Part shown: positions 9,662-19,331 of the stretch, in pieces | Layout of the letters: each line of letters begins with the position of its first letter | Numbering within the stretch: position 1 is the first letter of the stretch | From: Flavobacterium hibernum | Lineage (GTDB): Bacteria; Bacteroidota; Bacteroidia; Flavobacteriales; Flavobacteriaceae | DNA length: 64,000 nucleotides | Reading direction: 5' to 3' | Assembly (NCBI RefSeq): GCF_000832125.1 | Contig: NZ_JPRK01000013.1 | Location: 124,001 to 188,000, forward strand | Translations under genes and position numbers: made by a program | The notes under the pieces: generated by a model | Databases searched by the model: none | Seen by the model: the letters and a program-made list of their open reading frames with translations, nothing else | Told to the model about the DNA's origin: nothing

Positions 9662-9760
9662 ATGAACCAAACCAAAACTAACAATCACTTATCGCCACCA
9701 ACCTCAAAAGTTATTTGTGGCAATACAACACACGAAAAGGCAAATATTCTTCATTTTTAA
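9662..9760 (+). CDS. Possible 32-codon leader ORF
   Basis: ATG-initiated ORF beginning MNQTKTNNHLSPP and ending HEKANILHF, stopping 11 bases before the lipoprotein start codon. It lies within the likely 5' leader of the pectin operon. No domain or signal peptide is recognisable and its composition does not look protein-like. It may be a chance ORF. Confidence 0.15.
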   Translation: MNQTKTNNHLSPPTSKVICGNTTHEKANILHF

Positions 9761-9771
9761 ATTTAGACGAT

Positions 9772-10530
9772 ATGAAAATGATAAAAAGCCTAATACTTGG
9801 AATAGGTGTACTGCTTTTCGTGCTGACTTCCTGTTCTAGTGACGATTATAAATATGAAAGTTCTACCGTAAAATCAATAGATTTTCAGTTAAATGGTGAA
9901 CCGTGGAATTTAAATGTAGGGATATCAACCAGACCTTTGTTTGTTTATAAAGACAACGGCGATTATGTTGCAAACTATAGTTCGCTTTATCGTTTTTCGT
10001 TAAACGACGGAAAATACAAATTTGTAGCGAGCGATTATCCGGAGCAAATGATTCCTTTGCCAACCAATCTAAACGATCTTATTGTTACGCAACCGGCATT
10101 GGCAAACCAACATGTAAACTTGTCTGATGCCGTGCCGTATGCATCTCCTTTTGAAGAGCCGGTAACCGTAAACATTCTAACAAGAACAGGAATACTGCGT
10201 TTAAAATCATTAGATATTATAGCCGATAAAAGTTACTCGACAATAAAAACTACAGTTTCTATAAAACGTAGCGCCTATAAAGTTGTTGACGCAACATACA
10301 TAAATGAAGATATGTTTGTTACCAGAAGCAAAGCAACAGCAAACGGAGGAATTAACTATACAGATGATTTTATTTTATTTCAAACAGGTGACGCTGCTAA
10401 TAACGTTCGGGTAAAAATTGAGTACTTAGATCAAAACATGAAGGTTGTAAAAACAAAGCAATTAGAAACAACCTTTTCAATTGAGGCCAATAAAGTCACA
10501 AATGCTGATTTCTTCTTGAATGATATCTAA
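9772..10530 (+). CDS. Hypothetical secreted lipoprotein at the head of the pectin operon
   Basis: Start chosen at the ATG at 9772, giving MKMIKSLILGIGVLLFVLTSCSSDD: a lipoprotein signal with acidic residues after the cysteine, as in Bacteroidota surface-export signals. The upstream TTG at 9715 would add a 19-residue extension that breaks the signal peptide. The remaining ~230 residues appear to be beta-rich, with alternating hydrophobic patterns that suggest one or two Ig-like domains, roughly as in SusE/F or fimbrial-type lipoproteins. I do not recognise a specific family. It sits 177 bases before SusC and may be a surface glycan-binding protein (inference). Confidence 0.7.
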   Translation: MKMIKSLILGIGVLLFVLTSCSSDDYKYESSTVKSIDFQLNGEPWNLNVGISTRPLFVYKDNGDYVANYSSLYRFSLNDGKYKFVASDYPEQMIPLPTNLNDLIVTQPALANQHVNLSDAVPYASPFEEPVTVNILTRTGILRLKSLDIIADKSYSTIKTTVSIKRSAYKVVDATYINEDMFVTRSKATANGGINYTDDFILFQTGDAANNVRVKIEYLDQNMKVVKTKQLETTFSIEANKVTNADFFLNDI

Positions 10531-10707
10531 TACAGCAGACTTTTTTAAAATTACTCAGAACACTTTATAAAATAAAACTAGCAGTCCTTGACGGATTTAT
10601 AACTAATGGCAATAAAGCGATGACGACAAACTTGATTGTTCAAATTTTTGCTATTAGTATAAAACCAAATGCCTGACTTTTCAAATAAATAAAAAAATAT
10701 TCTAGTT

Positions 10708-13700
10708 ATGAAGATCAAAAAATATATCTGGAGCATTCTAGCCGTCTTCTTTTTGACATTTAGTGCTTATGCTCAGAAACGTATAACCGTGACCGGTTCA
10801 GTAAGGGATAATATGGGACTGATTCCCGGCGCAACAATTATTGTAAAAAACGAAAAAACAAATACAGTTACAGATTTCGATGGTAAATTTAGTGTTGCAG
10901 TAAATGATCCCGAAACGGCAGTTTTAATAGTTAAGTTTATTGGAATGACAGATGAAACCGTTCCGTTAAAAGGGCGTACATCTGGAATTACCATACAAAT
11001 GAAAGAATCCAACAGCGAACTAAACGAAGTTGTGATCATTGGTTACGGTACACAAAAACGTAAAAACTTAACAGGCGCAATTGCCAGTATTAAAGGAACA
11101 GAATTAGCAAAAGTACCAACAGCTTCAGTTGCCGAAGCCTTGGTAGGAAGATTGCCGGGAGTTCAGGTTACAACAACCGATGGTTCTCCAGGCTCAGAAG
11201 TAATGATTAGAATTCGTGGTGGTGGTTCTATTACCGAAGATAACTCACCCTTAATATTAGTCGATGGTTTTGAAGTTGCCAACTTAAATGATATTCCGCC
11301 AACAGATATCGAATCAGTAGAAGTTTTAAAAGATGCAGCATCGACTGCGGTTTATGGAGCGAGAGGTGCAAACGGAGTAGTTTTGGTTACCACAAAAACA
11401 CCAAAATCAGGAACAGTTTCCGTAAACATTCATAACTACACACAAATTAAAACGCTTGCCAATCATCTAGATGTAATGGATCCGTACGAATTTGTAATGA
11501 TGCAATACGAATACGAGCGTCCACGTAACTCAAATCCAACCGGTTTTTATAATAATTACGGACGCGCAAATGAATTATACATTTATAAAGGAAACAAAGG
11601 AACAGACTGGCAAAAAGAGATTTTTGGAAGCAATCCAATTACAAAATACACCGATATCAATATAAACGGAGGAGGCGATAAAACGAAGTTTAAATTCACA
11701 TTCGTAAATCAAGATCAGCCTGGAGTATTGTTAGGAACAGGAATGCGTCAGAACTACCTGTATTTAATTTTGAATTCGAAATTAACAGACAATCTTACTT
11801 TCGAATTTCAAAGCCGTTTAACCAATCAAACCATTGATGGTTCTGGAACAGACGGCGTTAGTTTGCTTAGAGCTTTGCGCGAAGCACCAACAGGAGGATT
11901 AGAAGATTACATGACTTTGCCGGATGATAATACCTATTTTGATCCCGAAGATTATGAAACACGCGTTCGTTTTAACCCAATAGAAGACGCTGCAAAAAAT
12001 TACCGTGAGCGTACCACCAGAACTTTTAACAATACAGGAGCATTAACATGGACTATTAAAAAAGGATTGACTTTGCGTTCTTCTTACGGTTACGAATATA
12101 AATATATCGAGGATGGACGTTTTTGGGGTACAGATACACAAACCGCAACCCAAAACAAAAACTTGCCTGTAGTATATTGGTCCATGACTCAGGCTCCACG
12201 TTGGCAATTGAACAACGTATTAAATTATGGATTTAAAGTAAAAGAGAACCACGATTTTCAATTGATGATCGGTCAGGAAATGAAAGATCAGGAAAGTTCG
12301 ATCAAATTTTACCGTACCCGTTATTTTCCAGAAGAGATCTCAGGAGAAAAAGCATTAGACAATCTTGCATTAGGAACTCCTTTCGACAACGGTTCAGATG
12401 CTGGTTCTCCCAACCGAATCTCTTCCTTTTTTGGACGTGTTAATTACGGATACAACGATCGATATCTTTTTACGTTCACCGTTCGTACAGATGGTTCGAC
12501 CAAGTTTGGTCCTGAAAACAGATGGGGCGTATTTCCGGCAGGAGCTTTTGCGTGGAGAGCTTCGAACGAAAAATTCTTAAAAGACAGTAAAATTATATCC
12601 AACCTAAAAGTTCGTGTAAGTTACGGAGCATCAGGGAATGATAGAATTAAAGGAGATTTATATGCGAAATATTATGGCGTTTCAAGAGATCGATCTGTAG
12701 GTTGGGGAGAAGAAAATCAATATTACTATAATTTTTATAATAGTGAATACCTAAACAACCCAAATGTAAAATGGGAAACAACTTATACAGCCAATTTAGG
12801 TCTTGATTTTGGTTTCTTCAACGAGCGTATTACAGGAACTCTTGATTTTTATCACAATACAGTAAAAGATTTACTAGTACCATCAGATATTGCTGCTGTT
12901 TCTGGATTTACAAAAATGATGACCAACGTTGGACAAACGTCTAACAAAGGAGTTGAATTTGCGATCAATGCAAATGTGATTAAGAAAAAAGATTTTCAGC
13001 TTGATTTGAATTTTAATATCGGACATAACAAAAACAAAATTGACAAATTATCAAGCGGAGAAACAGAATGGATTTTGAGTTCTGGCTGGGCAGGAAACGA
13101 TTTGTTAAACGACGACGATTATCGTGCTTATGTAGGTAGTACAAAAGGTTTGATTTATGGTTTTGTAAATGATGGATTTTATACCATGAACGATTTTGAT
13201 TCTTTTGATGCCGTGACCAGAACCTGGAAACTAAAAGACGGAGTTGCCAACTCAAAAAACCTTTCGGGCGATCCGCGCCCTGGAAATGCCAAATTCAAAA
13301 AATTGACACCTGTTGATCCATCAGATCCAAATTCGAATGTAATTGGAGATAAAGACCGAAAAGTGATTGGAAATACAAACCCTGATTTTTCTGGAGGTTT
13401 TGGTGTAAATGCAGTTTGGAAAAACTTTGATTTATCGGCGTTTTTCAATTTCATGTACGGCTTTGATGTTTATAACGCTAATAAAATCATGATGACTTCA
13501 TGGTACAAAAACACACAAAGCAATTTAGGAATGGAAGTGGGGCTGGACAGCCGTTGGAGAAATTTTGACGACATGGGGAACGACTTACGTTATTCGCCGG
13601 AAATGTTAGCCAAGCAAAACGAAAATGCTACGATGTGGAATCCAACAAGCTTAGGGCGTCCTATTGCAATGTCATATGCGGTCGAAGATGGTTCATTTAT

Positions 13701-13929
13701 ACGATTAAACAATCTTAGTATAGGATACACAATACCAAAACAAAGCAGTGCAAAAATAGGATTCAGCAGAGTAAGATTATACGCTACAGGAAGTAACTTA
13801 TTTATTTGGACCAACTATTCAGGATACGATCCCGAAGTAAATATGGAAAAAGGATTAACACCAAATATTGATTACAATTCTTATCCAAGAACGCGTAACT
13901 ACGCTTTTGGAGTACAGTTGTCATTTTAA
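10708..13929 (+). CDS. SusC-family TonB-dependent outer-membrane transporter (pectin locus)
   Basis: Outer-membrane barrel that imports oligosaccharides with its SusD lid, powered by TonB. Signal peptide 1-22 (ending AYAQ), carboxypeptidase-D-regulatory-like domain about 25-110 (VTGSVRDNMGLIPGATIIVK, FDGKF), TonB-contact and plug region from NEVVIIGYGTQKRKNLTGAI through the VLKDAASTAVYGARGANGVV motif at about 210, then a ~850-residue barrel ending in a terminal Phe (FGVQLSF). There is no STN domain, so no sigma/anti-sigma signalling is expected. SusD follows after 24 bases. Neighbours imply a pectic or rhamnogalacturonan oligomer as substrate. Confidence 0.96.
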   Translation: MKIKKYIWSILAVFFLTFSAYAQKRITVTGSVRDNMGLIPGATIIVKNEKTNTVTDFDGKFSVAVNDPETAVLIVKFIGMTDETVPLKGRTSGITIQMKESNSELNEVVIIGYGTQKRKNLTGAIASIKGTELAKVPTASVAEALVGRLPGVQVTTTDGSPGSEVMIRIRGGGSITEDNSPLILVDGFEVANLNDIPPTDIESVEVLKDAASTAVYGARGANGVVLVTTKTPKSGTVSVNIHNYTQIKTLANHLDVMDPYEFVMMQYEYERPRNSNPTGFYNNYGRANELYIYKGNKGTDWQKEIFGSNPITKYTDININGGGDKTKFKFTFVNQDQPGVLLGTGMRQNYLYLILNSKLTDNLTFEFQSRLTNQTIDGSGTDGVSLLRALREAPTGGLEDYMTLPDDNTYFDPEDYETRVRFNPIEDAAKNYRERTTRTFNNTGALTWTIKKGLTLRSSYGYEYKYIEDGRFWGTDTQTATQNKNLPVVYWSMTQAPRWQLNNVLNYGFKVKENHDFQLMIGQEMKDQESSIKFYRTRYFPEEISGEKALDNLALGTPFDNGSDAGSPNRISSFFGRVNYGYNDRYLFTFTVRTDGSTKFGPENRWGVFPAGAFAWRASNEKFLKDSKIISNLKVRVSYGASGNDRIKGDLYAKYYGVSRDRSVGWGEENQYYYNFYNSEYLNNPNVKWETTYTANLGLDFGFFNERITGTLDFYHNTVKDLLVPSDIAAVSGFTKMMTNVGQTSNKGVEFAINANVIKKKDFQLDLNFNIGHNKNKIDKLSSGETEWILSSGWAGNDLLNDDDYRAYVGSTKGLIYGFVNDGFYTMNDFDSFDAVTRTWKLKDGVANSKNLSGDPRPGNAKFKKLTPVDPSDPNSNVIGDKDRKVIGNTNPDFSGGFGVNAVWKNFDLSAFFNFMYGFDVYNANKIMMTSWYKNTQSNLGMEVGLDSRWRNFDDMGNDLRYSPEMLAKQNENATMWNPTSLGRPIAMSYAVEDGSFIRLNNLSIGYTIPKQSSAKIGFSRVRLYATGSNLFIWTNYSGYDPEVNMEKGLTPNIDYNSYPRTRNYAFGVQLSF

Positions 13930-13953
13930 TTAAACGAATTAAATCACCTAAAG

Positions 13954-15849
13954 ATGAACAAAAAAATAATATTTAGTTTTCTGTTAATTTTTACACTGTC
14001 TTTTACAGCTTGTGAAGATTATCTTGAAGTACAGCCTGCAACAGGTTTTACAGAAGCAGAAGTTTTTAAATCAGAAAAAGACATACAATCTGCAATTGCG
14101 GGTGTGTATACGCTTTTGTTGACCGAAGACGCCTATTCAAACCGTCTTGCCTTTGTTTTTAATATGAATACCGATGTAGAAATGTCTGGTGTTTCGACCA
14201 ATACAGTAAACGGAAACGGGTCAGATCTTGCCTGTTACGATCCAAAACCATATTGGACAACTCTAAATTCTACTTGGAGCGCCATGTATAAAATCATCAA
14301 TACAGCAAATGACGTAATTCAGGGAATCGAAAATTCAGATTTATACAAAGCCGATCCTAAAACGCAACCCTCTAATATCATGCAGATGTACGGTGAAGCA
14401 AAAACAATTCGTGCAATGGTATACTTAGATATGATTCGTATTTGGGGAGACGTTGTTTTTCGTACCAAATCTTCAACAGGAGACGAGAATTTTGCGGTTG
14501 GAGTTACCGATAGAAATGTAATTCTTGAATTTTTAATCGACGATTTAAAATCAGCTGAGCCTTTCATGAAAAACGCAAGCGAATTAGATTTTGGAGTAGA
14601 ACGTGCTTCAAGAAGTTTCAATCAAAGTTTAATTGGTCTATTGGCACTTACACGTGGAGGATGGACATTACGCCCTGACGAAAACAATCCTGCAAGTAAA
14701 GGACATATGGAAAGAGGTAAAAATCATGAAGTGTATTATGATATTGCAATTCTATATTTAAATAAAGTAATTCAAGGTAAGCAACACGACTTAAAACTAA
14801 GTTTCAAAGATTTTTGGGTAAAGCAAAACAATTGGGAAACACCAGTTACAGACGATGTAATTTTTTCGCTTCCAATGCTAAAAAACTCTTCAGGAGAATA
14901 TGGTTATTTTGTTGGAATTCCAATTATTGAAGGAAGTCATCCTTATGGAGGAGCATCAGGAAACCTAAGTTTATGCGGAGAATACCTGTATTCATTTGAC
15001 AATAAAGACTTAAGAAGAGATGTTACCTGCGCACCATTATCATACGATCAAAACCTTAATCAGGTAATTCGTTTAGATTTAGCACGATTAGCAGTAGGAA
15101 AATGGTCGAAATTATACATGAACGATCCTTTAGGAAGCACAAGTACCAAAGGAACAGGAATCAATTATTCATGGATGCGATTTGCAGATGTTTTACTAAT
15201 GTATGCTGAGGCAGTAAACGAACGTTTTGGCCCGCGCGAAGATGCCAAAGAGTGTTTAAGACGTGTACGTCGCAGAGCTTTTGCTCAAACAAGCTGGTCA
15301 GATAAAGTAGATAATTATGTACAATCTAAATCGTCTCCGGAATTATTCTTTAAAGCCATTATGGACGAACGTAAATGGGAATTTGGAGGCGAAAGCAAAC
15401 GTAAATTCGATCTGGCACGCTGGAACAAATTTAGCGAAGTAATTTACAACCAATATTATAAATTATTAAACTGGGGACGTGTTGCAAACGGAGCTTATGT
15501 TCCTGGAATCGACCAAGTTCCTGGAAGTATTTATTACAAAAACATTCCAGATCCAATAAACTCAGGCAGAACAATTCTGGATATAAAAGGTATCGACGAA
15601 ATTCTGCAAGCGCGCCCTGCTGGTTACACAGAACTTCTGTTTGCTACAAGTTGGTATTCATTAAATAATGATACGGCGAGTTACGAACCAAGAAACGATA
15701 TAAAATGGAGTTTTAGAGGATTTATCAACTATACCAATGCTTCCTCAGTATCACCAACTGATCCTTTGCGTTATTTATGTCCGTATCCATCAAAGGTAAT
15801 TACAGATCATCGTGGAGCCATTCAAAATTTTTATGGTTTTAATTTTTAA
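13954..15849 (+). CDS. SusD-family surface glycan-binding lipoprotein (pectin locus)
   Basis: Lipoprotein with Cys20 at the end of FTLSFTAC, then the typical SusD N-terminal motif EDYLEVQPATGFTEAEVFKS and TPR-like helices. The C-terminal part has the family signature FADVLLMYAEAVNE and DERKWEFGGESKRKFDLARW. Length 631 is within the RagB/SusD range. It would cap the adjacent SusC transporter and deliver oligosaccharides. It is separated from the next gene by 11 bases, so the three are co-transcribed. Confidence 0.95.
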   Translation: MNKKIIFSFLLIFTLSFTACEDYLEVQPATGFTEAEVFKSEKDIQSAIAGVYTLLLTEDAYSNRLAFVFNMNTDVEMSGVSTNTVNGNGSDLACYDPKPYWTTLNSTWSAMYKIINTANDVIQGIENSDLYKADPKTQPSNIMQMYGEAKTIRAMVYLDMIRIWGDVVFRTKSSTGDENFAVGVTDRNVILEFLIDDLKSAEPFMKNASELDFGVERASRSFNQSLIGLLALTRGGWTLRPDENNPASKGHMERGKNHEVYYDIAILYLNKVIQGKQHDLKLSFKDFWVKQNNWETPVTDDVIFSLPMLKNSSGEYGYFVGIPIIEGSHPYGGASGNLSLCGEYLYSFDNKDLRRDVTCAPLSYDQNLNQVIRLDLARLAVGKWSKLYMNDPLGSTSTKGTGINYSWMRFADVLLMYAEAVNERFGPREDAKECLRRVRRRAFAQTSWSDKVDNYVQSKSSPELFFKAIMDERKWEFGGESKRKFDLARWNKFSEVIYNQYYKLLNWGRVANGAYVPGIDQVPGSIYYKNIPDPINSGRTILDIKGIDEILQARPAGYTELLFATSWYSLNNDTASYEPRNDIKWSFRGFINYTNASSVSPTDPLRYLCPYPSKVITDHRGAIQNFYGFNF

Positions 15850-15860
15850 TAAAATATAAT

Positions 15861-17510
15861 ATGAAAAATTTTAGAACATTAATTTATATTTTATCATTTA
15901 TAGGCTTAATTGTCTGTGGAGAAATGCTAAAATCCTGTGCGAATGATGAGTTTCGTTACAAACCAGTTGAAGATTTATTTCAGCCAAAATTTGTACTTAC
16001 GGCACCATTAGTAAAAAGTAATTCAATTGCAGTAGTATGGTATAAGGTCAACGACGCAGCTTCATATACTGTCGAATTGCATTTAGATAACTATTACAAA
16101 AGTTTATATAAATCCTATACCATTTCCGAAACTCAGATTTTGATGGATGATATTCCGTATAAAACACAATTTTATATCAGAGTAAGATCAAATCATGTCA
16201 ACGGAGATCATAATTCGCAATGGTCGTATACAAATGCTTTAACAGAAGATCGTCCTGCATTTGACCCTATTTTGCAACCCGTAGTAAAAGTAAATATTAC
16301 CGAAACATATGTAACCGTAAACTGGCAAGTTTCGACAAAAAATCCTGTAGACAGTATCTCAGTTCAGCCTGCACAGTCTTTAACGCTTCCTGTAATCGGA
16401 CGAAAATTAACTGCCGATGAAATTAGCAAAGGAGAAGCAAAAGTTGTTGGTTTAGAAAAAAACACCTTGTACAATGTAAATATCTACGATACCAAGAAAC
16501 CAAGACGTTATGATAAACCCTATAATCAGGTTTCATTCCGTACAGCCGGACCATCTATTTCGACTATTATTGTTGCAAAAGGAACAGATTTAGATGCATT
16601 GCTAAGAGCTAATAATGATGATCCAACCGTTCCGGAAGGAACAGAATATTTCCTGGAAGCAGGTTCATTGTTTAAAATTACTCCGTTTACTATCTCAAAA
16701 GGATTCAAACTAACAGGAGGAACTCAGGGAGAACGTCCTCAAATTGAAATGAACGGAAACTGGAACATTACCGAAGGATCGTATTTATCTTCTCTGGAGT
16801 TCGAAAACATTCGTTTCTATCAAACCATAGATGCGGGGTATTTCTTTAATAGTGGTACTGCCTGGAAAGTAGACAAAATAATATTCTACAACTGTGTATT
16901 CAATTATTTCAAACGTGGTTTCTGGAGACATCAAGGTAACGGAAAATACAAAGAAATAGGTGAGTTTAATATGAGCTATTGTACGTTTGATCAGGATGGA
17001 GGACACACAGGGCCTTACGGAACATTTGCCTTTGGTTCAGCCGGAGCAGATAATGTCAAGAAAGCAATTTTCTCTAATTGTACTTTTATGAGAGATTACT
17101 ATCAAACAACAGATAAAAACCGAAACTTTAAAAACCTTTTCGATTACGGAACATCGACATATCCAATTCATTTAGAATATGAAAATGTTACTATTTACGA
17201 TTACGCTTACAACAGAGCGTTAATAAATATTCCAAACGCAGTAGGATCAACCCTAATATTCAAAAAAGTATTGTTGGCATCAGCTTGTGGTAAAGTTATT
17301 CAGGCAATTGGAGCAAATACAACTTCAACATACGAGAATAATTACACCACAACAGATTATCTGCTTGGATCTGCCGCAATAAAAGGAACAGATTTAGGCA
17401 TTAGCGCACAAAATTTATTTGTCGATCCGGCAAACGGAAATTTAATGATTAAAGATTCTAATTCTCCAATTGTTACCAACAAGATAGGAGATACTAGATG
17501 GCTACCATAA
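15861..17510 (+). CDS. Surface lipoprotein with FN3-like and beta-helix (DUF4957/DUF5123-like) domains
   Basis: Lipoprotein signal with Cys26 (MLKSC). Two fibronectin-III-like domains follow (about 45-135 and 140-228, with NSIAVVWYKV and TYVTVNWQV). A right-handed beta-helix of pectate-lyase fold takes the rest, about 232-549. Its end (NGNLMIKDSNSPIVTNKIGDTRWLP) resembles the beta-helix tail in the giant enzyme at 24382 (SPLAKASLEGNALGDPRWL). No lyase catalytic residues are evident. Proteins of this type accompany SusCD in pectin loci and probably bind pectin at the cell surface. Role inferred from family and position. Confidence 0.8.
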   Translation: MKNFRTLIYILSFIGLIVCGEMLKSCANDEFRYKPVEDLFQPKFVLTAPLVKSNSIAVVWYKVNDAASYTVELHLDNYYKSLYKSYTISETQILMDDIPYKTQFYIRVRSNHVNGDHNSQWSYTNALTEDRPAFDPILQPVVKVNITETYVTVNWQVSTKNPVDSISVQPAQSLTLPVIGRKLTADEISKGEAKVVGLEKNTLYNVNIYDTKKPRRYDKPYNQVSFRTAGPSISTIIVAKGTDLDALLRANNDDPTVPEGTEYFLEAGSLFKITPFTISKGFKLTGGTQGERPQIEMNGNWNITEGSYLSSLEFENIRFYQTIDAGYFFNSGTAWKVDKIIFYNCVFNYFKRGFWRHQGNGKYKEIGEFNMSYCTFDQDGGHTGPYGTFAFGSAGADNVKKAIFSNCTFMRDYYQTTDKNRNFKNLFDYGTSTYPIHLEYENVTIYDYAYNRALINIPNAVGSTLIFKKVLLASACGKVIQAIGANTTSTYENNYTTTDYLLGSAAIKGTDLGISAQNLFVDPANGNLMIKDSNSPIVTNKIGDTRWLP

Positions 17511-17535
17511 GTTTTGTTAATTAATTAAGTGGTTT

Positions 17536-17582
17536 CAGTACTAAGGAAGTATCCTTGTGGTTGAGGATACTTCTCTGTACTG
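17536..17582 (+). promoter_or_regulatory. Intercistronic stem-loop between surface-protein and enzyme genes
   Basis: CAGTAC and GTACTG enclose GAAGTATCC, a 10-base loop, and GGATACTTC, giving a 15-bp stem with a small internal loop. There is no U-run, so it is more likely a 3' stabiliser, processing site or attenuator than a simple terminator. It lies in the 174-base gap after the beta-helix lipoprotein gene. Confidence 0.6.
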
Positions 17583-17684
17583 TTCAAAACATAGTTAATT
17601 AAAAGAAAGTGAAATTTTAAAACAGCGCAGATTTTTAATCTTCAATGTTTTAAATCAAAGAATTATATCAAAAAACAATAAAAA

Positions 17685-19328
17685 ATGAAATTCAAACAAT
17701 TACTGCTTTCCCTCGGATTATTATGTTATTTGGGAGTAGAAGCTCAAGGCTGGAATGCCGATTTAGGAAACGGAAAATATAAGAACCCTATTTTACACGT
17801 AGATTATTCGGATCCCGATGTATGCGCGGGTAAAGATGGGTATTATATGACCGCATCCAGTTTTAATAGTATTCCAGGGCTTCCTATTTTACATTCAAAC
17901 GACTTGGTAAATTGGCAATTGGTTGGATATGGATTACAAAATCAATTCCCAATAGAACATTATCGAACCGTATGTCACGGCGACGGAGTTTGGGCGCCAT
18001 CCATTCGGTATCACAATGGTGAATACTATATTTATTGGGGCGATCCTGATTTTGGTATTTATATGGTTAAAACCAAAGATCCAAAAGGCGTTTGGGAAGA
18101 ACCAGTTCTCGTAAAAGAAGCAAAAGGAATTATCGACACTTGCCCATTTTGGGATGAAGATGGAAAAGCGTATTTATCTTATGCTTTTGCAGGTAGTCGT
18201 GCCAATGTAAAAACGGTTTTAATGCTGTCTGAACTTACACCAGACGGTACAAAATTAATTGGTAATCCAGCATTAGTTTTTGATGGTCATGACGGACATA
18301 CAACAGTCGAAGGCTCTAAAATGTACAAACGCGATGGTTATTATTGGATTATGGCTCCCGCCGGAGGTGTAAAACCCGGATGGCAACTAGCAATGCGATC
18401 TAAGGATGTTTGGGGACCATATGAGTCTAAAGTGGTATTACATCAAGGAAATACAGTAATGAACGGCCCACATCAGGGTGGTTATATCGAAACACCAAAT
18501 GGTGACGGTTGGTTTATACATTTTCAAGACCGCTGGGCTTACGGTCGAGTAGTTAATTTACAACCTGTTACCTGGAAAGACAATTGGCCAATTATGGGCG
18601 TAGACAATGACAAAGACGGTATTGGCGAACCGGTTCTAGAATGGACAAAACCAAATGTTGGCAAAAGCTATCCTGCAACTCCCTTAGTTTCTTCGGATGA
18701 ATTTAATACACATCAATTTGGATTACAATGGCAATGGCAGGCCAATCAAGACCCAAGTAAACATTGGGGTTGGTCATCTGCAAATTTGGGTTTTATGCGC
18801 CTTAATTGCGTTCCGCGCGACGAAACCATAAAAACAATGTGGATGATGCCGAATCTTTTATTGCAAAAATTTCCAGGCGATAATTTTAACGCCACGGCAA
18901 AACTTACGTTCGCAAATAATCCAGAAGCAGGAGTAAGCAATTCTGGTTTAATTGTATTTGGCGAAGACTACGCTTATATCGCGATTGAGCAAGACAAAAC
19001 AGGCAATTTGAATTTAACGCAACGTTTAATGAAAAATGGGCGTACCTCGAAAGAAGGCGAAAAAGAAATTGCTTTAGTACCAATCACACAAAAAGAAGTC
19101 TATTTGCGCGCCAAAATAGAAATGATTCAAAACAAAGAACCTTTTGATGCCAGAGTTACATTTTACTACAGTTTAGATGGTAAGAGTTTTAAAAAACTAG
19201 GAGATTCGTTTAAACCAACAGCAGGACGATGGGTAGGAGCAAAAATTGGTCTTTTTGCCTCAGGAACAAAAGCTGTTAATGATAGCAGTTATGCAGATTA
19301 TGATTGGTTTAGAGTAGAAAGTAATTAA
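17685..19328 (+). CDS. Glycoside hydrolase family 43 (arabinofuranosidase / xylosidase type)
   Basis: Signal peptide 1-20 (GVEAQ). Five-bladed propeller domain about 25-315 with the three acidic catalytic residues: Asp43 in YSDPDV, Asp151 in IIDTCPFWDEDG and Glu209 in TTVEGSKMYK. A C-terminal beta-sandwich of XynB2/DUF1349 type occupies about 335-547 (SSDEFNTHQFGLQWQWQANQ). This domain arrangement is usual in GH43 beta-xylosidases and alpha-L-arabinofuranosidases. In this pectin setting it probably trims arabinose or other side-chain sugars; the exact linkage cannot be read from sequence. GH105 begins four bases after the stop. Confidence 0.9.
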   Translation: MKFKQLLLSLGLLCYLGVEAQGWNADLGNGKYKNPILHVDYSDPDVCAGKDGYYMTASSFNSIPGLPILHSNDLVNWQLVGYGLQNQFPIEHYRTVCHGDGVWAPSIRYHNGEYYIYWGDPDFGIYMVKTKDPKGVWEEPVLVKEAKGIIDTCPFWDEDGKAYLSYAFAGSRANVKTVLMLSELTPDGTKLIGNPALVFDGHDGHTTVEGSKMYKRDGYYWIMAPAGGVKPGWQLAMRSKDVWGPYESKVVLHQGNTVMNGPHQGGYIETPNGDGWFIHFQDRWAYGRVVNLQPVTWKDNWPIMGVDNDKDGIGEPVLEWTKPNVGKSYPATPLVSSDEFNTHQFGLQWQWQANQDPSKHWGWSSANLGFMRLNCVPRDETIKTMWMMPNLLLQKFPGDNFNATAKLTFANNPEAGVSNSGLIVFGEDYAYIAIEQDKTGNLNLTQRLMKNGRTSKEGEKEIALVPITQKEVYLRAKIEMIQNKEPFDARVTFYYSLDGKSFKKLGDSFKPTAGRWVGAKIGLFASGTKAVNDSSYADYDWFRVESN

Positions 19329-19331
19329 GAT

